This document shows positions 23,712 through 37,000 of a DNA stretch of 64,000 bases, in pieces. A program made the translations under genes and the position numbers. How positions within the stretch are numbered: the first letter of the stretch is position 1; every line of letters begins with the position of its first letter. The stretch spans positions 31,531,166 to 31,595,165 of the forward strand of contig NC_092579.1 in the NCBI RefSeq assembly GCF_037975245.1, written 5' to 3'. The notes under the pieces were generated by a model. The model saw nothing but the letters and a program-made list of their open reading frames with translations. It made no database searches and had not been told where the DNA came from. The stretch is from Apostichopus japonicus (Eukaryota; Echinodermata; Holothuroidea; Aspidochirotida; Stichopodidae).

Positions 23712-24704
23712 TGTAACGCCCTTGTACCCCGGCCGAGCGGTAGCGTGGGAAATCAGGCAGCTGGAGGCCACCTGATGTCAGGGCAGGGGAAGGGGGGAGG
23801 CGAAGACTTATGCTAGCAGGGCTTGAACCAATACACAAAAAAGAGAGAAGAATATAGTTAAAGAGAACTGGGTCTCAAATCAACAATTTAATAGCTTAAT
23901 TAACTTTAAACATACACTTAACAAAAATAAGGCAGTGACTTTCTGCCGTACACAAATATAAAAGCAAACAACGTTCCGGGCAGAGATTCAGTTTAAATAA
24001 ATAACAAATACACTACATACCAGGACGTGGGCAGCACGGCTCTTAAGAATCACGAGAGTGAATACCTGACACGTGGCGCCAACGGCAGACTAAAGAAATA
24101 CTGCCTAATGTGGTCCCGCCCCGATTAACTTCTGCAATACCTCCGGGGAGAGCCCTAATTTGACCCTACCTCCGGAGTCTATAACATGCAAAGAAGCCAA
24201 CCAGGACGGGAAATTATTAGTTGTACAATACAAAAGGAATCGCGCCCGGTAGTCAGCCCTCACTCCCGGACCCGCTCTCTAAAATAAATGAACCTTGCCT
24301 TTAAAATAATACTATACTCTAATTGCCGTGCTGCTCACCGCTGGTCTCCAGTTCTCTGCCCGAACTTCAACGAAATAAATTAAGTGTCCACAAAACAAAA
24401 TACATAAGAAAAACAACGTCTTAATTAAACAAAGTAAAGAGAGCAAGGGAAAGTACAATAGATAAACGGTAAACAGAACAACTCGCGTAATAAAAGAGCG
24501 AATGCCTGGAATGCTGGTGATGGCAGACGACGGGGAGAGCGAAAGAGACCTGCATAATAAAACAAAAGTAAATGGAATGGTGAATGAATGGACAACAAAT
24601 CGCAGGGTAAATTATTCAAACAAAACGGGAAAACATATTCTTAGTAGCCCTGGGCGCATTCTAAATACGGGGTACACGCATCCCGAACAACCCAGGGCGT
24701 AACA
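23712..24704 (-). repeat. Gypsy LTR, 993 bp
   Basis: Termini form the short inverted repeat TGTTACGCCC..GGGCGTTACA on the element strand. It is followed by the presumed primer-binding region and gag, which makes it the 5' LTR. The matching 3' LTR is absent. Confidence 0.85.
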
Positions 24705-24709
24705 ATAGT

Positions 24710-27700
24710 ACAGTATTCAAATGGTAGCCTTTACTGTAGAGTTGTTAACTCTATTGTTCACTCTGATAGTTGAGTATAATTAAGTTACATAATATATGCT
24801 GCAAGACACTTGGGGCGATATTTTATGAAGGAAGTACGTTCCGTTGTAGCTACTTGTTCTGTTTGCTATATGATCTAACTGTTAACAATGAATTATTTGA
24901 CAACCTGTAGGCTTTATTTTCACACGCAAATGAGTACTTATTAATGATTACCCACATTGTTGATTATTATAGATGTGATTGAACACACAATATCACAACC
25001 TAATTAAAAGGCTTGTATTAGTATACATCTCTCTCCAGAGGCTCCAGTTCACTGTACTTTGATCAAGGGATGTCATTTTCTTATCATGTTTTCAGTTTTA
25101 GTACTTTTATCTTTTATGTTACTGTTTAATTATCATTCAATTATGGTGTGTATGTATGCTGTTGATAAATAAAAAGGATTCCAGCTTCCACGGAGTGGTA
25201 AAATAAATGGCTGTCCTTTGAGTTTCTTATAAAGCAAAGATTTATATCAGAGCTGTAACATTATGTAAATGTGGTTTTCTGTTTCTTAATCGATCTTGGT
25301 GTCCAATTGCACTACACATCCAACAAATGCAGATACCCCCTCCAACCATACCAAAGATAAGAATGGGGTTACACGGCCCTTGTAATAATAATAATGAGCA
25401 GTTATTTTTACAAAGCTTAACCAAACACAAATGTGGGAGAAGCCCGCGCACAGGCGTATGGATCACAACTTACACTACGGGTGGCTTCCAATTCAACATT
25501 TTATATAAAATTTAGAAACTCATTTCAGATGGGAAAACTGTAGACTGCTCTTGGATGATAAACCCACCTTACATAGAACCTCCTGATTGCCAAACCTCAT
25601 TGCTTCAAATGCCATTGCCTTTATCCACTCGATCACAGCACCAGTGGTTCATCCTAGATGAAACCTAGCTGGCAGAGGGAGGGGGGGGGCACCTAAGATA
25701 CAGTTACAGCAACTGAAGTAGATATAACTTTTGATTCTATTAAAATTTAGCAAACCTCTCCATTACCCAACCTCTACTTCAAGACATGCATAAGGAACAG
25801 ATGCTCTAGAACTCTGCACAAAAAGGTAAGACTGTACTTTAAGAACAAAACCTCTACATGGATCAGAGAAACAGTGAATTTCATTTAATACCTTCATTTA
25901 TATTGGGGAATGGGTTAAAAATTCAGACAGTTTATCTAAAAAATCTCAAATGTGACATTTTATCACAAAATTCAAGCAGTTTTTGCCAAAATTTGTTGTA
26001 TCTGAGAATGTTCATGCAGCTAGCTAAACAATTTTAGGTTGACATTTTTATGTCAAGATTCGCCCCAAGAGTCCGGCCCCCTCAAAAAGTGTAAATTATT
26101 ATCTTTAGAATGTCTGTCCCATGGATACGCCAGACCTACACCCTCGCCCCCCCCCCCCCCCCCCGCGTTGATCATGACAGTACGCCTACTGTCCCGCCTA
26201 GGCCTAATGCCAGACCAACCCATTCGAGTAATGATATATTGGTCATTAAAACAACTTTTGTGACGAGATTCGCAGCGAACTCAATAAATTATCTTGACCA
26301 TGCAACATGTTTAATGACCTTAGGCCTATGTTATGAGAACATTTGAATTGTTTCGTTGTAAATGTAATGATTTCAAATGGATATGCATCTAGCATGTCAT
26401 TGCTAGTTTATTTTTTTTCAATTAATACGTTGATATATTATGCGGTGTTTGTCCCACATGGCTTGCCATAGACGCACACGGTCGTGGTCAAAGGTTAAGC
26501 AACGGAGCGCGAATTATGATCTGTATATAAAGCTCACGAAAGGTTACACGAGCAGTACGTGCAGTTCGCTTCCTGGCAGTCGTTGGCTAACAATTCATAC
26601 GTAATTGTAATTTGTAGCCTATTCTGTATGGGGGGGGGGGGGTAACTGCCAAAGAATGTGAATGGCAGATATATTCGCCAGCTCGAAGGTTGTGTATTAG
26701 TTTTATGGAGCAAGTTAGTACTTCACATTGTTTGAGTCAGCGAGCGTGAGAAATTACGCTAGCCTATCATATAATAGTATAGCTTAGGCCTAACGATAGG
26801 CTAGCTCACGTAGGCACTGGCGTCTATACTAGTTGGAATGCTAATCTAGGCCTAATATGATTATTCACTAGACAATTAACGTAAGTAAAGTAGGTCACTT
26901 TATATCTTCCGACAAAATACTAGACCTAGCTGGTTGGGCCTAATTACTTTCTGGTTAAGGCTAGTACAGTTAGGCTAGGCCTAACTTAATTAGCCTAGGC
27001 CTAAATGTCTTTAAATTCCTACCAGAGTAGCCTACCATAGCCTAGGCTATGCCATCTAGCACTTAACAATAACAGTAACACATCCACAAGAAACTAACTC
27101 GCAGCCGGACAAATTAGCTTAGGATGAAAGCTCTCTTTCCTTTTTTTTTTTCCATCATGACAGGCAAGTCCGTTGGTTTCTTCTCCAACTTCCAAGAATA
27201 AAAACAATAGTTTCCTCCCTGAAATTATTTTTAGGGGTTGAAACCAATGTTTTTCAGGGGAGGAAAGAAAGACGGCTTGGCTGTGGAAAGAATTAATTTA
27301 GGTAGTGAAGCAACTGCACGTAGTAAATGTGTCTTGTGATTTAGGAGAGTTTGGTGAAAGAAAGGAACATATTTCAAGAGCCACTTGTACCTGTAGTAAT
27401 TGAAGAAACTGGTAAATAGGAAAACAAGGAGAGGAACCAAGGAGGGCATACCTATAGGCTAAATTTTCTATGTTATTTCATTCCCACAATGAATGCCATT
27501 ACAAGCAAACGACCCATTACCACTATGAATTCCACGCATGTATATTACCCCATGTTCGCATACAATCCTATGCAAACAATCCGGCCTATTCACAAACACT
27601 TTTTTATCTTCCAATCACTGAACAGTTACACAAGGAAGATACCTGGTCACATTTTCTATTTTCATACTATCACAACTTTCTTTAGCTTACTCTACAAGAA

Positions 27701-29640
27701 TATGCAGTCAGAGCCTACAGAACAACAGTCTCCTCCCTTGAAAATAGTATGTTAGTTTCCTTAACCGTGTTATTTTTCACCCTTAACTTTACCTTTCTCC
27801 CTTTAAATCTTTTCTTACAGTTATTCCACTTACAACATCTATTCTTTCCACATAGCCTAGCCAATATGCCTCCCATGAAAAACCTTAGTTAACTCCCCTG
27901 AAAATGTTAATGTAAGTTGTTCAACTTTTAAGTGGGAGGAAAATAATGTTGTTAGGGGAGGGAACAGATGGCCCCAGGCTAGGCCTACCACCAAATGAAA
28001 ATGGGAAACCTAGGCTAGCCTACCAAAGCGAAGGCTAGATAGAGATGAGGACTAACTAGCCTATCCTAGGCTTCTTATACAAGCAACAGTACTTTGTAAA
28101 ATGAAATTCTCAAGCAATTAGGCCTAGCTCTGTGGTCTAATTGATGTTAGTGATGGTTCAAGTATGGAGAAAACTCTCCATGAAAGCTGATGTTACCTAG
28201 CGTAGGCAACTAAATTGATATACATGTATTAATTTGATCAACTAGCATAATTTTGACCTGAAGCTAGGCTTAACAGTATTGGTCCAACTCTTGGCATATC
28301 TTTATCAGATCATAGCCTTCTTTGATGCCTAAGGCATGATTTTATGGTCTGCAGAACTGTTTCACTGAAACTTTGATTATTATTAAACCGAATTCAAACT
28401 TTGCTAAGTCGACCTCTCATTGTTGAGTAATTGTCTTTGATTTGGTTTTCAATTTGAAAACATTGATTGAAAGCTGTGAGGAACACAACTCATGGTAAAC
28501 ACATATTAAGAGTATTGAGAGATAAGTACAATATATAGTATCTCTGTCCTTGTTGATATAGAATATTATTACACAGGTGCTAGAAGTCATGGAAGCACAT
28601 GATGGTTTACCATGAATATACTAATATGTTGTTGGTACTTGTGTGTTGGCTGAAAAGCCAGTTTTCATCTTTGCTAAGTGTACTTGTTGTAGCTTAAGTG
28701 TCGGTCCTTATTTCACTTGTCAAGTTTCTCGTTTCAAGAATGATGTTTATTTCAGACATTTTTCAATTTTCCAGTTCCTCATGAATGTGCTTGCTAAGTT
28801 TGTTTAAACTAGTACATGCTCTCCAAATTGTTTGACTGATGAAATGTTCTCAAATTGTGTTGAATCCATTCCTTTCAATCAGCTTGACCATTATAGTGAA
28901 CAATATACATCAAAGGAAGTTTTGGCATTTTACGAAGTACTCCATAGGTTTGATAGCAATGTCTAGTAAGGTTTATTAAAGAGTCATATTGCAAGTATTA
29001 AAAATAAACAGGCACTTAGTAACAAATAGAGGTACAGTTTATTCATGTTTGTAAACATTCATCAAAAAGGTATCTGCATATGCAAACAGGAAGATGATCT
29101 TATGTAAAACTACTTTAAAAAAAATACTTAAATTTATGTCACACCAAAGGTATATATATATACTGTACATATTGCTTTGATATTTGTCTTTACAGCATTG
29201 CATTGGCCACACTGATTCACAAGGAGACTCCATGAACTGTGACTGTAACATCCTGCTGGAGGTCTGAGACATTGAAGATTCTGTAATGCTTCCGTTTGGG
29301 TATGCAGTTTACTATAGTAACACAGAAATATTTAAGCTCTGGTATTTGTTTCGTTTATTTCTGCCATTAAACCACAATCATATACATTTGTTTATATATT
29401 GTTATATCAATGAGGCAGCAGTCAGGGTTGTTTAGGTAGTCAGGGGGAGGGAGGGGAGGAAGGGAGTGTATAAAAATGAGTCTAGTTGCAATGTCTATCT
29501 GCTTTCCAATATATGAAATCTTCTTATCTTTTACAATACTGTCTCAGGTGAAAGAAGAAGATGAAGAAAATTGAAGGAAAATTGTGAGTCTTGGATGTCT
29601 GTAATGAAGCTGGATCAGGTTTAGAACAAGTGGTTGAAAG
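24710..29640. other. Gene-poor DNA, no gene recognised
   Basis: No family is recognised. It contains poly-G (25,680 and 26,630) and poly-C (26,145) tracts. Between 26,700 and 28,150 there is a dense field of TAGGCCTA/CCTAGG words that are common in the local repeats. No convincing exon was found on either strand. Confidence 0.5.
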
Positions 29641-29647
29641 ATCATAA

Positions 29648-29742
29648 ACTCCACCAAATACGAGAAGATCCTTCAAGCCTGTCCTCTACAGAGAGATCTG
29701 GAAGTGTTATCTGGAGGTGATTTAATAGAAATTGGAGAAAAA
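29648..29742 (+). pseudogene. ABCC-transporter exon, partial duplicate 1
   Basis: Encodes [20 protein letters not shown] and GGDLIEIGEK, the stretch after Walker A in the first nucleotide-binding domain of ABCC (MRP) transporters. The 5' half of the exon is missing, but the donor (AA|GTAAGA at 29,743) is preserved. It is about 1.36 kb upstream of the fuller copy and nearly identical to it, including adjacent intron sequence. Confidence 0.75.
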
Positions 29743-29824
29743 GTAAGATTCAAGGAAAACATCAGTGTGAGCCAGTATCATGAACATCAGTCTTGTCCTC
29801 TCAACAGTTGATTGTTGTCAAGAT

Positions 29825-30780
29825 CATTTCTAAATGTAGGAGACACGGTGCCTTAGCCTGTTGGAACCAGTCAGTATTTGGTGTGGTCTGTTTTTGTGCT
29901 AAATGTACGAGACACGGTGCCTTAGCCTATTGAAAATAGTCGGTAATTGGTGTGGTGTGTTTTTGTGCTAATTGAATGAGACACGGTGCCTTAGGCTGTT
30001 GGAATTAGTTGGTATTTGGTGTGGTCAGTTTTTGTGCTAAATGTACGAGACACGGTGCCTTAGCCTGTTGGAACCAGTTGGTATTTGGTGTGGTCAGTTT
30101 TTGTGCTAAAGGTACGAGACACGGTGCCTTAGCCTGTTGGAACCAGTGGGTATTTGGTGTGTTCTTGTTTTTGTGCTAAATGTATGAGACATGGTGCCTT
30201 AGCCTGTTGGAACCAGTTGGTATTTGATGTTTTTTGTGTGCTAAACTACTATTCTTACAGAAAGGCTGAACAAATTCCATGATATAGTTTGAACAGAGTG
30301 ACACATTCCACTCATTCCAAGCAACCATGACAACATCAAAATGAACCTAATTGGTTTCTTAGTTTATTGGCATGAGATGTAGTCTGTTTTTGTGCTAAAT
30401 TATTGAGACATGGTGCCTTAGTTTATTGGTATTAGTTTTTAATTAGAAATGTAGGAGACATTTTTGTGCTAAATGTATAAGACCTCAGCCTTAGCCTATT
30501 GGAACCAGTCAGTAATTGGTGTGGTGTGTTTGTATTAAATTGATAAGTTCTGCCTTAGTTTATTGATATGAGTTGCTAATTAGTGTGGTCTGTTTTGTGC
30601 TAAATTAATGAAACCTGTTGCCTTAGTTTGTTGGAATGAATTTGTAATAAGTATTTTTGTTGTCTAAAATTAATAAGACATTGTACCTAGTTTGATGGAA
30701 CGAGTTGGTATTTAGTGAGGTCTTTTTTGAGAGTTGTTCAAACCAGTGTCCAATAACTTTGATCTGACCATAAAATTTCA
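29825..30780 (+). repeat. Tandem repeat, unit about 71 bp, within ABCC intron copies
   Basis: Units carry GAGACACGGTGCCTTAGCC, TTGGAACCAGTTGGTATTTG and TGTGGTCTGTTTTTGTGC. Six are well conserved to 30,240, followed by degenerate ones. The same repeat resumes after the second ABCC exon (about 31,180-31,600). Confidence 0.85.
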
Positions 30781-30896
30781 TTTCTTTCACAAATTGCCCC
30801 TCTAGAAGAGTATACATGTTTTGTCTCACGGCTGACAGTTTGGTTGTTAACAGGGTTTGACTTTTTTACTTTTGCTGTTACTTTGAAGAAAAATGA

Positions 30897-31178
<282 letters not shown>

Positions 31179-31179
31179 T

Positions 31180-31600
31180 AAAGATCAGTGCTAAATGTTC
31201 GAGACATGGTGCCTTAGCCTGTTGGAACCAGTCGGTACTTTGGTGTGGTCTGTTTCGTGATAAATTAAAGAGACATTGTGCCTTAGTTTGGTGGAATGAG
31301 TAGCTAATTAGTGTGGTCTATTTGTGCTAAATTGAAGAGGAGTACTGTGATAATTTGTTGGTAGTTAGTGTGGTGTGTTTGTATTAAATTTATAAGTTTT
31401 GCCTTAGTTTATTGATATGATTTGCTAACTAGTGTGGTCTGTTTTGTGCTAAATTAATGAGACCCGGTGCCTTAGTTTGTTGGAATCATTTTGTAATTAG
31501 TAATTTGGTTGTCTTAAATTGATGATTGTTGCCTTATATTGTTGGAAAGAGTTGCCAATTAGTGTGGTCTGGGTTGTGGTAAATTAAAAAGACAGTTGAT
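31180..31600 (+). repeat. Continuation of the ~71-bp tandem repeat
   Basis: More diverged copies of the unit at 29,825-30,780, with GTGCCTTAG, GGAATGAGT, AATTAGTGTGGTCT and TTGTGCTAAATT. They follow the second ABCC exon copy, so exon plus repeat field appear to have been duplicated together. Confidence 0.7.
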
Positions 31601-32639
31601 TGTTGTCAAGATCAGAAAACTCGAAGATGACTCAAGAAAACTCATTTGAAGGAAAAACACCAGCTAAGCTGGAAAGCTGCAATATACAGTCAAGGTTAGT
31701 CATAAGAAAGAAAGGTTCATAAAAATACATATTTAATTATGTTTCCACCAGTAAAGTTTCAATCACAGTCTAAACTTTGTTGGAATTAGTTGCTAATTAG
31801 TTTTTTATGTTTTGTGCTAAATGTACGAGACTTACTTTGAAGAAAACTGGCTATTTCTTGTGCATTCCTCTCCTTTCCTTAGGGTTCTGTGGACTATATT
31901 GATCAACAGTTAGCTTTTTGACATAGCGCCACCCCATCATCCTTCACTCTATGACTTACCCGCCATTTACAAAACGTACGCCTCCTTGGATACCAACACA
32001 ACGCTGCAGAGTACACTTTCGATTCATAGTGTGTCTCTTCAAAAGGAGTTCCTATTCTTTCCGTCCGCCGTCTTAGGCTGGAGACTAATTCTTTCTAGTA
32101 AGTAAAGTTTATGATCAATTTCATTGTATAAAAGCCATTTAAAACCCGTAGGGAGGGGCTGTTTTGCCAATATGACAACCCCTTACCCACCTATAACCGC
32201 CCCCTTAGTCGAAAACCTAAACCTCTCTGATTTTGACATAGACATTAATGACTGGATCCCTGTACAAAAATAGCAGAAAAAGACAACGTCCAATATACGT
32301 TGAAATAAACCCATCTCCAAACTCCAAACCAACCACCAAAAAGTCCGCTCAAACAATCATTGTATCAGGAATCTTACCAGAACTATCAAAAAACCCAATA
32401 AACACTTGCTAAACTAATCAATGAAGAAAAACCAAATGCCATGATCTCAAATATAAACCGTCTTCGTAGTAACAACATCCTAATCACCCCCCATGACCCT
32501 AAAACTGCAAATATCCTCCTGAAACCATGGAATCAAAAGACTTAACTAGGCAACCCCAAACCAAGAATCCCCAAAAAAGTATGACAAAGAAACTTCTCCG
32601 TAGTAGCCTGTGGCATAAACCCTGAAATTCAAATCAAAG

Positions 32640-33022
32640 ATATTGAACAAGAACTCAAAGACCAAGAATACACCCCAATACAAGCTAAAAGACTCATTAG
32701 TCATGCCACAAACAATACAGCTTGGAAAGTAAAAATGACGTTTGAAGAACAAGAGCCTCAACAATCCCTAATCAAACAAGGTTTCTACTTAGGATACTCT
32801 AAACACAAAACAGAAGAATACCACGAACCCCCCCAAATCACTCAATGTTTCAAATGTCAACTCTTTGGACACACCCCCCATACTTGCAAAAATCAAACCA
32901 GATGTCTCAGATGTGGCAAAAACCACAGAGTTAAAGACTGTCCCAAACCAAAAGAAAACCCAAAATGTGCCAATTGCTCAGGGACTCATGTCGCCCTTTA
33001 CAAAGGATGCCCAAAATTTTAA
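32640..33022 (+). pseudogene. Jockey-like ORF1 remnant with zinc knuckles
   Basis: Open from 32,735 to 33,022 and continuing upstream with stops. Three cysteine clusters are visible: CFKCQLFGHTPHTC, CLRCGKNHRVKDC and CANCSGTHVALYKGC. They match the nucleic-acid-binding ORF1 of Jockey-type LINEs. The upstream part (INPEIQIKDIEQELKDQEYT) fits the usual region before the knuckles. Confidence 0.75.
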
Positions 33023-34082
33023 GAAGCTAAAACTGAAGCTAATAACAAACAACAAGAACAAAGAACCTACGCGAATGTAACCAATTTTACCCCTAAAATT
33101 GAAATAATAAATAAAATCGTCACTGAAGAAAAACTTAATATCCCAACCTTTGTAATTGAATTAGTACAATACACCTTCCAAACAGCCAACATTAATATTA
33201 AATCTGACGACCTTGCCAGTTACGCCACCGTGTTAGCACTAAAACACCTAAACTTAAATATCCCAGAAACTGTAATTATGGAACGTCTCCACCATCCTTC
33301 AATATTTAGCCCTCCTCAATCACCTACATGACAAGCACACTCCCTCCTTCGGTCAAGTTCCTCCACCTAAATATCAACAGTATCCTTCCAAAATTAAGCC
33401 TCCTACTTAGTATATTCGCCAACCACTCCCCGGATATCATTTCTTTAAACTAAACTAAATACAAATTCCCACCTTAGCATCCCTGGTTACCAAACTTTCA
33501 GACACGATATCTCTCGATATATGGTTTGAGTACTTATTGCTGAAAAAAACAACCTCAAAGCCACCCTCCTCCCAAACAAACCCAAACAATTGAAATTGTA
33601 CTCGAAAGAGACAATAAATCTCTCCACATTATTAGCTATTATAGTCCCCAAATGAGCCCATATCCACAATCAAAAACAGTTCTAATAAAAATACAATACT
33701 ACTAGGAGATTTAAATGCCCACCACATCATTTTTGGTAGCACCAAAATATCTGAAAAAGGCATATCCCTCTTAGAAATATGTGATAAACACAACTTAACA
33801 ATAATTAACCAAAATACCAAACTAGGATAAACCCAATAAACAATAATACTGAACTACTTGACTACGCCATAACCTCAAACCACCTTGCAACTAAAACTCA
33901 TTCGATTCAAATCCTAGAAGATGACCTAATCAGTGACCATTTTCCACTCCTTTTTGAGCTAGACATAAACCTCAGTCGCATCCAAAATAACGAATTAACG
34001 TATAATTACAATAAAGCAGACTGGACATCATTTAAAAAGGGATCATAACAAACAACACTATTGCCAATTACCACAACAACAA

Positions 34083-37000
34083 AAAAAAATTCTGGCGCTG
34101 TGTTGACGGCTGCCAACTTTAAGTCGCTCTCGCATTTTCTCGGTGTTTACTCAGCTGCTTGATTGTTTCATCGCTGAGTTTAAGCACAGAGCTATTGTAG
34201 TTCATGAACTTTTATATTGTGCACTGTTTTTCGAGATTTTAGCCAGTATTTCGGCTAAATGGACGTTTAATGTTTCTATAATTTGTGTCTAAGATTGAGA
34301 TGGCCGCCAGATCGGTGTTCTCTCGCTCCACACTACTGTCACTGCGGAACAATAACTTCAACTCAGATATAGGTATTCAAGCAGGGAAACGAATCGAATA
34401 TTTTATAAGACCTCGTGGCTCTAAATCGGGATTAAAGCACAAAAGACATACCCCGTCTTTGAGTACTGCACCAAACCAGCCTATTCAAAGCATTCTCAGT
34501 GAAGTTCGACCTGTGAATCAATCGTCACGCACTGTCCGGCCTCGAGTGTTGACTCTTGTTGACTGCATTAAACCGATTGAAACTGTCATTGGGTATCACC
34601 CTCTTTGTTCGGATGTTAATTTGAATAGAAATCAGCTGAGCGTCATTCGTCAAATCCCACGTGAGGATGCTTTTGTGACCAAGTTAAAACTTCAATGTTC
34701 TCTGTGGAACGCGAGATCGATCCGAGAGAAAACCGGTGCCTTGATAGGCTCAATTTTAGAAAATGGAACGGATATTTTTCTGCTCACTGAAACATGGCTC
34801 AAAAACCAAAACGATCCGACGCTTGGAGACCTCCGCTTGAGTTTGTCTGGTTACGACGTTACCCACTTCCCGAGAGCTCAACGGAGAGGAGGCGGTGTCG
34901 CCTTTATTACACGTAAAAATCTAACATTGAAACGGCATCCTTCGACAAAGTTCAAGTCGTTCGAACACGGCATTGTTGACATTCGCACCTCTTCTGAGCT
35001 CCTACGCACTGTGTTAGTGTACCGGCCGCCACCTTCAGTCGGTAATAAATCCTCGTCGATTTCGCATTTTCTCCCGGACTTCTCTACATTAATGGAGAAT
35101 ATTCTCGACAGTCCTGGTCACCTTCTGATTACTGGTGATTTTAACTTTCACTGTGATGACCCAAACGACCCAGACCATCGGAAATTCGCTGATTTACTGT
35201 CACGATTGTGCTTACGCCAATTGGTCTCTGGAGCCACGCACAAAAGCGGTCATACATTAGACCTGATCATCACGCGCGAGTCGGATACAATCGTGTCTAA
35301 TTGGATTGTGGGACCTAGGATGATGTCTGACCACCACTGCATTCATTTCGGCCTAAACGTTCGCCGTCCGCCCAACACCCGTGTGGATATTGAACGCCGC
35401 CGTCTCTCGGGAATTGACACTGAAGTTCTGGCGAAGAAACTGGAGGAAGCTTTCAACAAGTCCCAGCAAGGCGATGCCCCAGTCCCGCCTAATCCCGATC
35501 CCGACGCATTGGCATGTGCATACTTTGATGCTGCATCCGAGGCTTTGGATGAACTTGCCCCTATCCAGAAGAAGACAGTTATTGACAAACCACGTGCTCG
35601 ATGGTGGACGGACGCACTCACTGGTGAGCGGAAGAATGTCCGCCGGCTGGAACAACGATGGCGAAAGTCTCAAATGTCAATCGACTTGCAGATTTACCGA
35701 ACCGCTTCGGACGTGTATCATCGGAACATCGACACGGCCAAGACTGCCTTCCATCGCGGTAGGATTGAGACAGCGTCTTCCAAACAGCTTTTCAACGTCG
35801 TTGATGATTTGATTGGCGGCCAAAAAGCTGTAACCGCTGTAATGCCATCTAATATTCCAATGAGCAAAGTAGCTAACGCATTTTCCGAATTCTTCGACAG
35901 TCGAGTGCGCGAGTTCAGAAGTCATCTACCTGTTCCTGTAGCACCACATAAACCTGGCCATCCACCTCATCACCTAACAGAATTCACTCCAGTTACTGAC
36001 GAGTTTGTGGAGAAACTAATCCGATCTTCAACATCAAAATCTTGCAGACTCGACCCCTTACCAACCACACTTGTGAAAAACTGCAAGGAGGTCACAGTGT
36101 CGATATTGACTAGGATCATCAACTCTTCTCTCATGAGTGGAATCTTCCCAAGAAGTCTCAAACTCGCAGTTATTCGCCCTCTGCTAAAGAAGGCAAATAT
36201 GGATGAGAACGTGCTGAAGAACTATCGTCCAGTTGCAAACATTCCATACATAGCAAAACTCATAGAACAGGCTGTGAAGAAGCAAATCGACGCGCACCTC
36301 GCTCTACATGGACTTTTGCCGAAATTTCAGTCAGCATATAGGGTGAACCACAGTACCGAGACCGCACTAATACGTGTCCATAACGACATAATGCTGGCCC
36401 TAGATAAGAAACTGGACGTGTTATTGCTACTTTTGGACTTGAGTGCCGCTTTCGAAACCATTGATCACAATATCCTACTACATCGTCTTGAGTTCACCTT
36501 TGGTTTCACTGGTACCGTCTTGGACTGGTTCAGTTCGTACCTAAAAGACAGGAAGCAGTACGTTGCAGTTGCGTCCAACAAATCAGACGAGACCACACCC
36601 ATTTGTGGCGTCCCGCAAGGAACAACGCTGGGACCAATACTCTTCATCCTCTACACGGCGCCACTCGAGGAGATCATCATTCGTCACGGATTGGAACCCA
36701 TGTTATTTGCAGACGACACCCAGCTATACATCGCTTTCAAACGCAAGAGCGACGCTCAATCTAGAATCGAAGCATGTATCGATGAGATAAGAGTCTGGAT
36801 GAGAGAGAATCTACTGGTACTAAACGACAGCAAGACTGAGGTTATTCATTTCACTTCTAAATTTAAAGCCTCTAATAAACTAGAATCGCTTCGTGTAGGA
36901 TCTTCCGAAGTTTCATCGGTACCACTAGTTCGCAACTTAGGAGTATATTTCGATCAATCTGGCCTCATGGACGAGAACATCAATCAAATATGCAAATCGG

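Larger units (their letters stand above)
19746..24704 (-). mobile_element. Ty3/gypsy-type LTR element lacking integrase and 3' LTR
   Basis: Read on the minus strand the order is LTR (24,704-23,712), primer-binding region (TTGGTGTCAGAAGTGGGA just inside the LTR), gag, protease, RT and RNase H. The element stops inside the linker before integrase (KAYWGQWDLL) at about 19,746. Integrase and the second LTR are absent. ATAGT lies directly outside both ends (19,741-19,745 and 24,705-24,709), compatible with a 5-bp target duplication. The coding region has several stops and at least one frameshift, and gag carries a hAT insertion, so the copy is inactive. Confidence 0.85.

Noticed and set aside
26445-26475. 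GGCTTGCCATA as a lone foldback terminus
   Set aside because: It sits in a small self-palindrome (ATGGCTTGCCAT) with no partner terminus or repeat arm nearby.
35343-36790. Overlapping ORFs of 60-143 codons on both strands
   Set aside because: Shadows of the intact LINE reading frame.
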